Part shown: positions 20,001 through 28,230 of the stretch, in pieces
Numbering within the stretch: position 1 is the first letter of the stretch
How the letters are laid out: each line of letters starts with the position of its first letter
Assembly (NCBI GenBank): GCA_012522795.1
Contig: JAAYJT010000054.1
Coordinates: 1 to 60,825, forward strand
Length of the DNA: 60,825 nt
Source: Bacteroidales bacterium
Lineage (GTDB): Bacteria > Bacteroidota > Bacteroidia > Bacteroidales > JAAYJT01
Direction: 5' to 3'
Notes under the pieces: generated by a model
What the model was told of the DNA's origin: nothing
The model's input: only the letters and a program-made list of their open reading frames with translations
The model's database searches: none
Program-made: the position numbers and the translations under genes

Positions 20001-22121
20001 ATGAACCGGTGGAATCAGCACACTCTGTTTCGTTTACTTGTTTTTTATGTATTGGGGATACTGTTGCAACTTAATCTAAACCGACAGATCTCAATTCATT
20101 ACAGTATTTTCCCTGTCTTGTTTTTCTTAATACTTGTTTCGCAAATTTTCATAACCAGATCAAAAATATACAAACTTCGATGGTTACCCGGTATTCTCCT
20201 GGCTATGATAATGGTTGCCACAGGATTTGAATATAGCCGGATGTATGACAAACGAAACAACCCTCTGCATTTATTACATTCATATACTGGTACTGAACCC
20301 TTACTGGTTCAAATAAAATGGCAACCAGAAATAAGGGCAAATTCATACAAAGCACTTGCCGAAATAATAGCCATTGAAAGCGACAGCTCATGGGTAAAAG
20401 CAACCGGCAATGCATTGCTTTATTTTCCGAAAGAAAGCAATGAAGAAAGAATTGCATACGGCGATAAATTAATTGTGTATGCTTCGCTTCGTGAGCCAGA
20501 CCCACCTGCAAATCCTCACGAATTTGATTATCGTCGGTTTTTACACCTAAAAAACATTCAGTATCAGGGCTTTGTCAGAAGCAATGAATGGGTAACCCTG
20601 GGAAATAATTATGGTAATCCGGTTATAATGTTTGCATTGAAGCTTCGAAAGGGATTTATCAACATTTTTGAAAATCAGGGAATCTCAGGACGAAACTTTG
20701 CTGTAGTCACTGCCCTGGTGCTGGGCATGGACGATTATCTTGATAACGATACCCGAAAAGAATTCTCATCGGCAGGTGCCATACATATTCTTTGTGTATC
20801 AGGCTTGCATGTAGGAGTTATTTATATGGTGCTTAATGCCATGCTTTTCTTTCTTAAACGAAATAAATATGCACAGGTACTCCGAAGTATAATTTTACTT
20901 TCCGGGATCTGGTTCTACGCCATGCTTACAGGTCTAGCACCAGCTGTATTACGGGCAGCAACCATGTTCAGTTTTGTGATCATAGGTACCGGGATAAAGC
21001 GAAAAGCCGGTGTTTTCAATAGCCTTACCGTATCTGCGTTCTTATTGCTTCTCTTCAACCCCTTCCTTATTTATAATGTAGGGTTTCAGTTATCATACGC
21101 AGCAGTAATAGCAATAGTAGCAATTCAGCCCACAATTTATCAGCTTTGGCGACCAAAAAATAAAATTGCTGACAATATTTGGGGGATCATTACAGTTTCT
21201 GTTGCTGCTCAATTAGGAACAGCACCTTTGGGGTTATTCTACTTTCATCAGTTCCCGAACTATTTCATTATTACAAACCTTATTGCTATTCCTCTTGCAA
21301 CCTTGATTTTATATGCCGGTTTCCTTAGCGTGATATTTTCTTCGCTCACTATTGTTGCAAAATGGATTACATGGTTTCTGACATTAATGCTTAAAGTACT
21401 AAACCAAAGTGTAACTTTTATTGATAACCTCCCCTATTCAGTTACAACGGGGCTATTCATCAATCTTGCTGAGACATTAATTCTGTTCCTGATTATTTTT
21501 GCTGTTTTCAGAGCTTTCTTATCAAGAAAACCAATTTTCTTACATTTTTCTTTATTACTCCTTATCTTATTTGCTGTTTCCGGAACAATAAAACAATACC
21601 AGCGTTCAACCCAAAAACGACTTACTGTTTATTCAATCAACCGTTATTCAGTTGTTGATCTGATAGCAGGCCGTAATAGCATTTTACTTGCTGATTCATT
21701 GGTTTTAAAAGATCCTGCTTCAATTGAGTTTCAGGTTTCAAACCATCATGTACATAAAGGAATTAACCAGGAACAAATAATTACGTTTAATGACTGCTTT
21801 TTTAAGGAACAAGCTTTATCTGAAAACATACCTGCTAAAATTAATTGTCCTTTAATTCAGTTTGACAATCGCCATATTTTGCTTGTTGACAAAAATCTCC
21901 CTACATGGAATGGCGATTCAGCGTATAATCTTGATTTATTGATACTTATTGACAATAATAATGATGCTGAAAGGATTCTGACAAACTTTAAATGCACCCA
22001 TGTGGTAATCAGTAGTAAAGTGTCGCCCCGGGTAGTTCAAATCTGGAAAGAAAAATGCACTGAGGCAGGGATATCATGTCATGCAGTGAAGGAACAGGGA
22101 GCCTTTATTTGGGATTTGTAA
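20001..22121 (+). CDS. ComEC/Rec2 family DNA-uptake channel protein
   Basis: Inner-membrane protein of the ComEC/Rec2 family, the channel for single-stranded DNA in natural transformation. It has N-terminal helices, a soluble OB-like DUF4131 region (about 80-195), then a competence membrane domain with the hallmark CVSGLHVGV near residue 267. The C-terminal soluble part (about 530-706) occupies the place of the beta-lactamase-like nuclease but lacks a metal-binding HxHxDH motif, as in many Bacteroidota homologues. The 706 residues are normal for this group. Whether this organism is transformable is unknown; no other competence genes are nearby. Confidence 0.9.
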   Translation: MNRWNQHTLFRLLVFYVLGILLQLNLNRQISIHYSIFPVLFFLILVSQIFITRSKIYKLRWLPGILLAMIMVATGFEYSRMYDKRNNPLHLLHSYTGTEPLLVQIKWQPEIRANSYKALAEIIAIESDSSWVKATGNALLYFPKESNEERIAYGDKLIVYASLREPDPPANPHEFDYRRFLHLKNIQYQGFVRSNEWVTLGNNYGNPVIMFALKLRKGFINIFENQGISGRNFAVVTALVLGMDDYLDNDTRKEFSSAGAIHILCVSGLHVGVIYMVLNAMLFFLKRNKYAQVLRSIILLSGIWFYAMLTGLAPAVLRAATMFSFVIIGTGIKRKAGVFNSLTVSAFLLLLFNPFLIYNVGFQLSYAAVIAIVAIQPTIYQLWRPKNKIADNIWGIITVSVAAQLGTAPLGLFYFHQFPNYFIITNLIAIPLATLILYAGFLSVIFSSLTIVAKWITWFLTLMLKVLNQSVTFIDNLPYSVTTGLFINLAETLILFLIIFAVFRAFLSRKPIFLHFSLLLLILFAVSGTIKQYQRSTQKRLTVYSINRYSVVDLIAGRNSILLADSLVLKDPASIEFQVSNHHVHKGINQEQIITFNDCFFKEQALSENIPAKINCPLIQFDNRHILLVDKNLPTWNGDSAYNLDLLILIDNNNDAERILTNFKCTHVVISSKVSPRVVQIWKEKCTEAGISCHAVKEQGAFIWDL

Positions 22122-22213
22122 AAAGAAAGAAATTCTAAAAAGATCAGCCTTAATACACAATTAGCTGTATATCAAATGTATACATGGTTATCTATAAAAC
22201 TGAATTGTTACTT

Positions 22214-22708
22214 TTAGCCTTCTGAGTCATCATTTATTAATTGATTTATTTCGCTGGAAGGCATAAGTTTAGCAGTTTGAGCAGGCGATAATAAAAAATA
22301 ATGCATCAGGCATTCAGCACCTAATTCGTTTTTTCCATCGTAAAGAAATGCTTCAATTACCAAAATACTCCGGCGTATGTCTTTTATCCTTCCTTTAAGA
22401 GTTATTTCTCCATCACTTATATACACAGGTTTAATAAATTTTATTTCGAGTTTTGAAGTAACAGCCACTCCGCCTTTTTTTGAATAAGCTACCCAGCTTC
22501 CTAATTCATCAAGCAGTGCTGATTGAATTCCTCCATGCAATATATCATGCCAGCCTTCATATTCAGAACCCGGTTTCCAGGTTGATACAACCCATTCTTT
22601 ATCTTCATAAAAATCAAGTTTCAAACCTATGGGATTCCGGGGTGAACATCCAAAACAGTAATGCTCATCATAGCCAAGATAAGGGTTTTTAATCTTTTTC
22701 ATTGACAT
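22214..22708 (-). CDS. PaaI-type hotdog-fold acyl-CoA thioesterase
   Basis: 164-residue single hotdog domain of the PaaI/4HBT superfamily, hydrolysing acyl-CoA thioesters in the cytoplasm. The central helix motif HGGIQSALLDELGSW is intact, including the HGG and the acidic residue used in catalysis. An N-terminal CFGCSPRNPIGL segment is typical of this subfamily. Two ATGs compete, at 22708 and 22702, differing by two residues. It lies on the same strand as rimO and 56 nt beyond its upstream neighbour's direction, so it is a separate unit, converging with comEC. Substrate unknown. Confidence 0.85.
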   Translation of the reverse strand: MSMKKIKNPYLGYDEHYCFGCSPRNPIGLKLDFYEDKEWVVSTWKPGSEYEGWHDILHGGIQSALLDELGSWVAYSKKGGVAVTSKLEIKFIKPVYISDGEITLKGRIKDIRRSILVIEAFLYDGKNELGAECLMHYFLLSPAQTAKLMPSSEINQLINDDSEG

Positions 22709-22764
22709 AGTATTTTTTTAACGAACTCATTATCACCGGTTTGTTGAATAACCGTATTAAAACG

Positions 22765-24084
22765 TTATATATTATCCGTCACTTCTCCGTAAAGATCAAA
22801 TTCGGCAGAATCTTTAATCAATACATTATAAAATGATCCGATTTCAAGTTCAGAACCGGCCGCATGTATCAATACCTCATTATCAATCTCAGGTGAGTCG
22901 TATTGGGTTCTACCAAAATAATACTCTCCTTCATTTCCATCAATAATGGTATTAAATACTTTACCAATTTTTGCATTGTTTATTTCAGCAGAAATTTCCT
23001 GTTGTAACATCATGATTTGATCAGCTCTCTCCTGTTTCACCAGTTTCGGAATATTATTCTTCAATGACGCTGCCTTTGTACCTTCTTCTTCAGAATATAT
23101 AAATACACCAAGCCTCTCAAAACGCACATTGCAAACAAAATCCATCAATTCCTGAAAATGCATTTTAGTTTCACCCGGGTAGCCAACCATTAATGAAGTA
23201 CGCAAAGCAATACCGGGGATTTTATTCCGGATGGTTTCAATCAGATCATAAGTTTCCTTTTTCGTTATTCCCCTTCTCATCGCTGTGAGTAACTCACCAT
23301 TAATATGCTGAAAAGGTATGTCGAGATACTTACAAATCTTTGGTTCTGAAGCCATAACATCCAGAACATCAACAGGGAAAGCTGCCGGATAGGTATAATG
23401 TAATCTTATCCATTCGATGCCATTGATTTTAACAAGGTCAGAAAGTAAAGGTGCCAGCATCCTTTTTCTGTAAATATCCAGACCATACCATGTAAGATCC
23501 TGAGCAATAAGAATAAGCTCCTTTACACCACGTGCTGCCAAATTCTTAGCTTCCTGTAATAAACTCTCAACGCTTCTTGAAATGTTTTTTCCACGTATCA
23601 GCGGGATGGCACAAAAAGAACAGGTGCGATCGCAGCCTTCAGCGATTTTCAAATACGCATAATGATCTGGAGTTGTAAGCAGTCGTTCTCCATAGAGTTC
23701 ATGCCTGGATTCAAAATTAAGATCATTGATAATTTCTTTCAGATCATTAACTCCATAGAATTTATCAACTTCGGGGATTTCTTTTTGCAAATCAGAAGCA
23801 TAGCGTTGCGACAAACAGCCCATAACCAAAACTTTCTGAACTCTGCCATGTTTTTTATGTTCAATAGCTTCAAGAATAGCGCCTATTGATTCTTCCTTTG
23901 CATCCTGAATGAAACCACAGGTATTTATTATCAGAATATCAGCTTTGCGCGAATATCCATGCTGAACATTCATATCAGCAGCTTTGAGAACGCCCATAAG
24001 GTTTTCAGAATCAACGAGATTCTTTGGACATCCGAGAGTAACAACAGCGATCAGAGGTTTATGCAAGCGGGTTTTTGAACTCAT
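22765..24084 (-). CDS. rimO: Ribosomal protein S12 methylthiotransferase RimO
   Basis: Radical-SAM enzyme that methylthiolates an aspartate of ribosomal protein S12. It has the UPF0004 domain beginning with VTLGCPKNLVDSE, a feature that separates RimO from MiaB, then the radical-SAM cluster motif CDRTCSFC with cysteines 151, 155 and 158, and a C-terminal TRAM domain. I chose the ATG at 24084 (439 residues); the in-frame TTG at 24102 adds only six residues of poor quality. The gene follows ftsY by 39 nt and is probably in the same transcript, an arrangement usual in Bacteroidota. Confidence 0.95.
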   Translation of the reverse strand: MSSKTRLHKPLIAVVTLGCPKNLVDSENLMGVLKAADMNVQHGYSRKADILIINTCGFIQDAKEESIGAILEAIEHKKHGRVQKVLVMGCLSQRYASDLQKEIPEVDKFYGVNDLKEIINDLNFESRHELYGERLLTTPDHYAYLKIAEGCDRTCSFCAIPLIRGKNISRSVESLLQEAKNLAARGVKELILIAQDLTWYGLDIYRKRMLAPLLSDLVKINGIEWIRLHYTYPAAFPVDVLDVMASEPKICKYLDIPFQHINGELLTAMRRGITKKETYDLIETIRNKIPGIALRTSLMVGYPGETKMHFQELMDFVCNVRFERLGVFIYSEEEGTKAASLKNNIPKLVKQERADQIMMLQQEISAEINNAKIGKVFNTIIDGNEGEYYFGRTQYDSPEIDNEVLIHAAGSELEIGSFYNVLIKDSAEFDLYGEVTDNI

Positions 24085-24123
24085 TAATAATACATAATAC
24101 AATGGTAGTTTTTTCTTAACCTT

Positions 24124-25083
24124 TTATTCAGTATCGCCAAACAGGGAATCAACAAATGCCCGCCTATCGAAAATTTGAAGATGCTCAAGTTTTTCACCTA
24201 TCCCAATATATTTCACAGGTATTTTAAACTGATCGGAAATACCAATTACAACCCCGCCTTTTGCAGTTCCATCAAGTTTGGTAAGAGCAAGTGCTGTTAC
24301 TTCAGTTGCTGAAGTAAATTGTTTTGCCTGTTCAATTGCATTCTGTCCTGTTGAGGCATCAAGGATAAGAAGAACCTCATGAGGAGCATCGGGGATTACC
24401 TTTTGCATGACACGTTTAATCTTACTTAGCTCATTCATTAGATTTACCTTGTTATGCAAACGTCCGGCAGTGTCTATGATTGCCACATCAAAATTCTTTT
24501 CTTTTGCTACCTGCAAAGTTTCAAAAGCGACACTCGCCGGGTCTGAACCCATAGTTTGACTTACAATTGGAACACCCACTCTGTCAGCCCATATCTGTAA
24601 CTGGCTTATGGCAGCAGCCCTGAATGTATCAGCAGCACCAAGAACTACAGTTTTACCAGCTTGTTTGAAATTATATGCCAATTTACCGATAGTTGTTGTC
24701 TTTCCTACCCCATTTACGCCTACAACCATTATTACATACGGTTCCGGACGTTTAGAAAAATCAAACCTGACTTCCTCATTATTATTACTTTCATCAAGCA
24801 AACTAATGATCTCGTCCCTGAGTATATTGTTTAATTCTTTAGTATTGAGGAATTTATCACTTGCCACACGTTTCTCCAGTCTCTCAATAATCTTCAAAGT
24901 TGTTTCAACTCCCACATCACTTGTAACAAGTATTTCCTCCAGGTCATCCAGAAAACTATCATCAACTTTTGAACGACCTGCTATGGCACGAGTCAATTTA
25001 TCAAAAACACTGGATTTTGTCTTTTCAAGTCCTTTATCCAGTTGTTCTTTTTTCTCACGAGAAAAAAACGAAAATAATCCCAT
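24124..25083 (-). CDS. ftsY: Signal recognition particle receptor FtsY
   Basis: Membrane-associated SRP receptor GTPase that docks translating ribosomes at the Sec translocon. The NG domain is complete: Walker A GVNGVGKTT at 122-130, DTAGRLHN, and TKLDGTAKGG for guanine recognition. At 319 residues it is the short form lacking the acidic A domain of E. coli, and begins with a short amphipathic MGLFSFFSREKKEQLDK membrane-contact helix. It has its own -7 element (25114-25121) after the rpmG/DUF4295 terminator, so it is transcribed separately from those genes and likely with rimO. Confidence 0.96.
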   Translation of the reverse strand: MGLFSFFSREKKEQLDKGLEKTKSSVFDKLTRAIAGRSKVDDSFLDDLEEILVTSDVGVETTLKIIERLEKRVASDKFLNTKELNNILRDEIISLLDESNNNEEVRFDFSKRPEPYVIMVVGVNGVGKTTTIGKLAYNFKQAGKTVVLGAADTFRAAAISQLQIWADRVGVPIVSQTMGSDPASVAFETLQVAKEKNFDVAIIDTAGRLHNKVNLMNELSKIKRVMQKVIPDAPHEVLLILDASTGQNAIEQAKQFTSATEVTALALTKLDGTAKGGVVIGISDQFKIPVKYIGIGEKLEHLQIFDRRAFVDSLFGDTE

Positions 25084-25113
25084 ATTACTGAATTTATATT
25101 GTATGTATTATCT

Positions 25114-25121
25114 CAAAGTTA
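25114..25121 (-). promoter_or_regulatory. -7 element upstream of ftsY
   Basis: Minus-strand TAACTTTG fits TAnnTTTG, about 31 nt before the ftsY start. It lies downstream of the DUF4295 terminator, which fits separate ftsY transcription. The -33 element is weak. Confidence 0.5.
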
Positions 25122-25235
25122 AAAACCTCATAAATATCCTGATAATTAAGAACAACGTCATAATCTGGATTAATTATTGAAGCTGAAACCCTATAAAAGA
25201 ACCTGTATGGTGCTATTTACGTTGGCTATTAGCAA

Positions 25236-25271
25236 ATAAAAAAGGCTCTTCTCTGTCAGGAAAAGAGCCTT
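25236..25271 (-). terminator. Rho-independent terminator of rpmG-DUF4295
   Basis: On the minus strand AAGGCTCTT pairs with AAGAGCCTT (25263-25271 with 25242-25250) around a 12-nt loop and is followed by TTTTTATTT. It lies 21 nt after the DUF4295 stop. Confidence 0.9.
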
Positions 25272-25292
25272 GCTGAATCTTAATATAAAGAT

Positions 25293-25448
25293 TTATTTTT
25301 TTGCCAGGAATTCTTTTACCTGATCATTCGGAACAATAGTTTCCTTAAAAACATAGGCACCAGTTTTTGGCGATCTTTCCATACGGATTACTTTCGCAAA
25401 ATCTCTACCAGTAGCCGTTCTTAACGTTGCAACAGATTTCTTTGCCAT
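25293..25448 (-). CDS. DUF4295 family protein (51 residues)
   Basis: Short basic protein starting MAKKSVATLRTATGRDFAKV and ending EFLAKK, typical of DUF4295, a Bacteroidota family nearly always found after rpmG. Only 8 nt separate it from the rpmG stop, so the two share one transcript that ends at the terminator just downstream. Its size, charge and constant position beside ribosomal protein L33 suggest a ribosome-associated protein, but no function has been shown as far as I know. It is too short for most length cut-offs and easily missed. Confidence 0.9.
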   Translation of the reverse strand: MAKKSVATLRTATGRDFAKVIRMERSPKTGAYVFKETIVPNDQVKEFLAKK

Positions 25449-25456
25449 AATATTAT

Positions 25457-25645
25457 TTATTTAATTTCTTTATGAATAGTCTTTCTTTTCAGAATAGGAT
25501 TGTATTTTTTTAACTCAAGCCTTTCTGGTGTGTTCTTTTTACTTTTGGTAGTTATATACCTTGATGTACCAGGTAAACCACTTTCCTTATGCTCAGTACA
25601 TTCCATAATAACCTGAATTCGAGCATCTTTTACTTTCTTTGCCAT
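25457..25645 (-). CDS. rpmG: 50S ribosomal protein L33
   Basis: 62-residue ribosomal protein L33, recognisable by [20 protein letters not shown] and the [14 protein letters not shown] core. It lacks the paired CxxC zinc-binding cysteines of the C+ form (only one cysteine), so it is the zinc-independent type usual in Bacteroidota. It is the first gene of a short operon with DUF4295. In many Bacteroidota rpmB (L28) comes immediately before rpmG; here rpmG has a full promoter and no rpmB. Confidence 0.96.
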   Translation of the reverse strand: MAKKVKDARIQVIMECTEHKESGLPGTSRYITTKSKKNTPERLELKKYNPILKRKTIHKEIK

Positions 25646-25677
25646 CTTTTTAAACTACTTTTATTTTATAAGGGCTG

Positions 25678-25707
25678 CAAAATTAGTTATTTTTGTCAGA
25701 TAAACAA
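25678..25707 (-). promoter_or_regulatory. Consensus promoter of rpmG-DUF4295
   Basis: Minus-strand TTG, exactly 19 bases, then TAATTTTG: a perfect match to the Bacteroidota -33/-7 consensus. The implied start leaves a leader of about 26 nt before the rpmG ATG. Confidence 0.85.
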
Positions 25708-25775
25708 GCTAATAGAAAGAAATTATATCCGACTTAAAACTTTTTACCTTTCTCTATGAAAACTATTTAATTATT

Positions 25776-25783
25776 TAACTTTG
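25776..25783 (+). promoter_or_regulatory. -7 element upstream of the dockerin protein gene
   Basis: TAACTTTG fits TAnnTTTG, 57 nt before the start at 25840. The -33 region is weak. Confidence 0.5.
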
Positions 25784-25839
25784 CATTTCAAATGCATAAA
25801 TCCTAATTAATATTTATATCACCTTAAATTATTTAATCT

Positions 25840-27918
25840 ATGAAAACAAAAGCTTTCAATTATTTATCAATTGCTATGATTATGATTGCATTACTGGCAA
25901 ATCATGTTATAGCTCAACCTGTTGTTATCACACAATGGAATTTCGACGATGAAACACTTGAGCCAAACATTGGCAGTGGAACAGCCACCAATATTGGTGG
26001 CACATCTTTTACCTGGGCTACTGGCTATAGTCCGGCGCCAAACAGAGCCTGGAACACATCCACTTATCCTGCACAGGGAACAAATCCGGGTACCGCCGGC
26101 GTTGAGTTTATGTTGAGCACGCTTGGATATGAGGATATTACATTGGATTATTATCATAGGGCATCGGGAACAGCCTCGCGGTGGGCTCAGATTGAATATA
26201 CCCTTGATGGAGGAAGCACATGGATAGCTCATGATAATAATAATGGCGGCATCAGTCCTCATGATACCTTTTATGAGTTCTCATTTGATCTGAGTTCAGT
26301 GACAGGGGCAAACAATAATGCTAATTTTGGGATCCGTATAGTATCCATTTTTTCGCCTTTTGCTTTTGATCAGAATGAAACATTAACATACGGACCAAAT
26401 GAGGCTTACCAACGCGCAAATGCTCAGTCGGGACCTCCGGGAACAGGAACAGGTACAGGGGATTATGGTCAAGCAGGCACTTGGCGTTTTGACGATGTTA
26501 CTGTCTCAGGAGTAGAAATTTCTACTTCAGAACCGGTTCAACTTGCAATAACAAGTATTAACGGAGGAGCTGCTGTTCAGGTAAATGTTCCTTTTTATTT
26601 AACAGTTCAGGCTCTTGATGTTAACGGTGTTCCTTCAAACGTAAACCAAAATACCCTGATAAATATTGCAAAGCAAACAGGAACAGGAACATTGGAAGGG
26701 GAACTTACTGCAACCATTCCTGCTGGTAGCAATACTGCAACTTTACACGAGCTTATCTATAATGTTGCTGAGGAAGGGGTAAGCATTACTGCATCTGTTA
26801 CCTCCGGAATGTCACTTTCACCAGGCACCAGTGCTGTTTTCCAGGTTTTATCTGGAGCTGACCACATGGAATTCAATAACTTCCCTGAAAATGGAACTGT
26901 AAATCAGACCATTGCTGCTTTTACCGTTCATGCTCTGCGCAACGACAATTCAATTGATGAATATTTTAATGGACTTATAACCCTAGCCAAAGCAAGCGGA
27001 CCAGGAGAAGTTTTAGGAACGCTATCAACCGTTGCAGTAGATGGAGTAGCAACTTTCAACGACATTATTTTCAATATAGCAGGTGATTACACTTTATCAG
27101 CATCAAGCTCAGGACTTACTCCGGCAGAAAGTGAAATTATTTCAATAGAAAGCCTTCCTGAAGGTTTAATATGTTACTGGGATTTCAATGATGAAACTCT
27201 TGAGCCTATTGTAGGAACAGGTACTGCTACCAATGTGGGCGGCACTACAACTGCTTGGGCTGCAGGAGTTCCAGGTAATCCTGATCGGGGTTGGAATACA
27301 TCAAACTATCCCGAACAAGCTACTGATTCAAAAACAGCAGGAGTTAAGTTCTTAACTAGTACAAGCGGATACCAGAATATTCAGGTTTCATATTTTCATC
27401 GTAATTCAGGAACTGCTTCCCGCCATGTAGTAATGCAATACACTGTGGATGGAGTAAACTGGAATGATTTTGAAACATATGCCAATATGCCATATGATAC
27501 TTTTATAGAACACAATTTTGATCTAAGCTCAATAGATGGTGTAAATAATAATCCGGATTTTGGTTTTAGAGTCCTTTCAATCTTTTCTCCGGAACCTTTC
27601 ACTGACCCACAGTCTCCTAACACGCAATGGGAAGCAAACACAGCATATCAAGGTACCCGCGATGACAGAAACTACACTATTTCAGGAACATGGAGATTTG
27701 ATGAAGTAATGATTATGGGTGATTCATTTGGAATATTACTGGGCGATGCCAACTGCGACGGAGTTGTGAATATTATTGATGTTATTACAACTACAAATTA
27801 TTTACTCGGGATGGAGCCACAACCTTTCTGCTTTGAAAATGCCGATATCAATGGTGATGGTGTAATTGATATACTTGATTGTGTAGGAATTGTCAATCTT
27901 ATATTGAGTAATGATTGA
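25840..27918 (+). CDS. Secreted dockerin-domain protein with a duplicated beta-rich domain
   Basis: 692-residue exported protein. A signal peptide (about 1-25, ending NHVIA-Q) is followed by domain A (about 31-225, starting with QWNFDDETLEP), two Ig-like modules (about 230-440), domain B (about 445-628, starting with YWDFNDETLEP) and a C-terminal type-I dockerin (635-692) with two calcium loops, GDANCDG and ADINGDGVID. Domains A and B are clear copies: both share ETLEP, GTATN, AWNTS/GWNTS, GTASR and GTWRFDE/DDV landmarks. There is no type IX sorting domain, and no cohesin protein is in the window. It is monocistronic with its own terminator. Function unknown; an adhesive or carbohydrate-related role is guesswork. 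Confidence 0.82.
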   Translation: MKTKAFNYLSIAMIMIALLANHVIAQPVVITQWNFDDETLEPNIGSGTATNIGGTSFTWATGYSPAPNRAWNTSTYPAQGTNPGTAGVEFMLSTLGYEDITLDYYHRASGTASRWAQIEYTLDGGSTWIAHDNNNGGISPHDTFYEFSFDLSSVTGANNNANFGIRIVSIFSPFAFDQNETLTYGPNEAYQRANAQSGPPGTGTGTGDYGQAGTWRFDDVTVSGVEISTSEPVQLAITSINGGAAVQVNVPFYLTVQALDVNGVPSNVNQNTLINIAKQTGTGTLEGELTATIPAGSNTATLHELIYNVAEEGVSITASVTSGMSLSPGTSAVFQVLSGADHMEFNNFPENGTVNQTIAAFTVHALRNDNSIDEYFNGLITLAKASGPGEVLGTLSTVAVDGVATFNDIIFNIAGDYTLSASSSGLTPAESEIISIESLPEGLICYWDFNDETLEPIVGTGTATNVGGTTTAWAAGVPGNPDRGWNTSNYPEQATDSKTAGVKFLTSTSGYQNIQVSYFHRNSGTASRHVVMQYTVDGVNWNDFETYANMPYDTFIEHNFDLSSIDGVNNNPDFGFRVLSIFSPEPFTDPQSPNTQWEANTAYQGTRDDRNYTISGTWRFDEVMIMGDSFGILLGDANCDGVVNIIDVITTTNYLLGMEPQPFCFENADINGDGVIDILDCVGIVNLILSND

Positions 27919-28230
27919 CTACAATAAATAGCTGTTTCATTTAGTTTTTTTCTTGCAATATTAAGCAGTGTTCTGATTTTGTACTAAATCGAACACTGCT
28001 TTTTATATAAAACAAAACACAATTTATATTACTCAGTGTCAACTATGTTTTTATCCGTTATCCATTAATACAAACACCTTAATAATTATAATTTCAGTTT
28101 TTTAAGATTACTGCTCCATTATTTAAATTGTTTACAAATAGTACAAATCAGCCCTGAATGGTTTATTACTCGGATTTTTTTATGAACTTTGTAGCCCAAA
28201 TTGTTCAACAAAATCATTTCTCATAAAGTT
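27919..28230. other. Intergenic region, dockerin gene / class V aminotransferase
   Basis: 312 bases holding the dockerin gene terminator (27963-28006) and a near-consensus -7 sequence (GAACTTTG at 28184-28191) for the next gene. Nothing else is recognisable. Confidence 0.55.
27963..28006 (+). terminator. Rho-independent terminator of the dockerin protein gene
   Basis: AAGCAGTGTTC (27963-27973) pairs exactly with 27991-28001 around a 17-nt loop, followed by TTTATAT. It lies 45 nt after the stop. Confidence 0.85.

Noticed and set aside
24608-25180. 190-residue plus-strand frame opposite ftsY
   Set aside because: It lies fully or mostly antisense to a well-supported ftsY and is a low-complexity, Ser/Leu-rich shadow translation.
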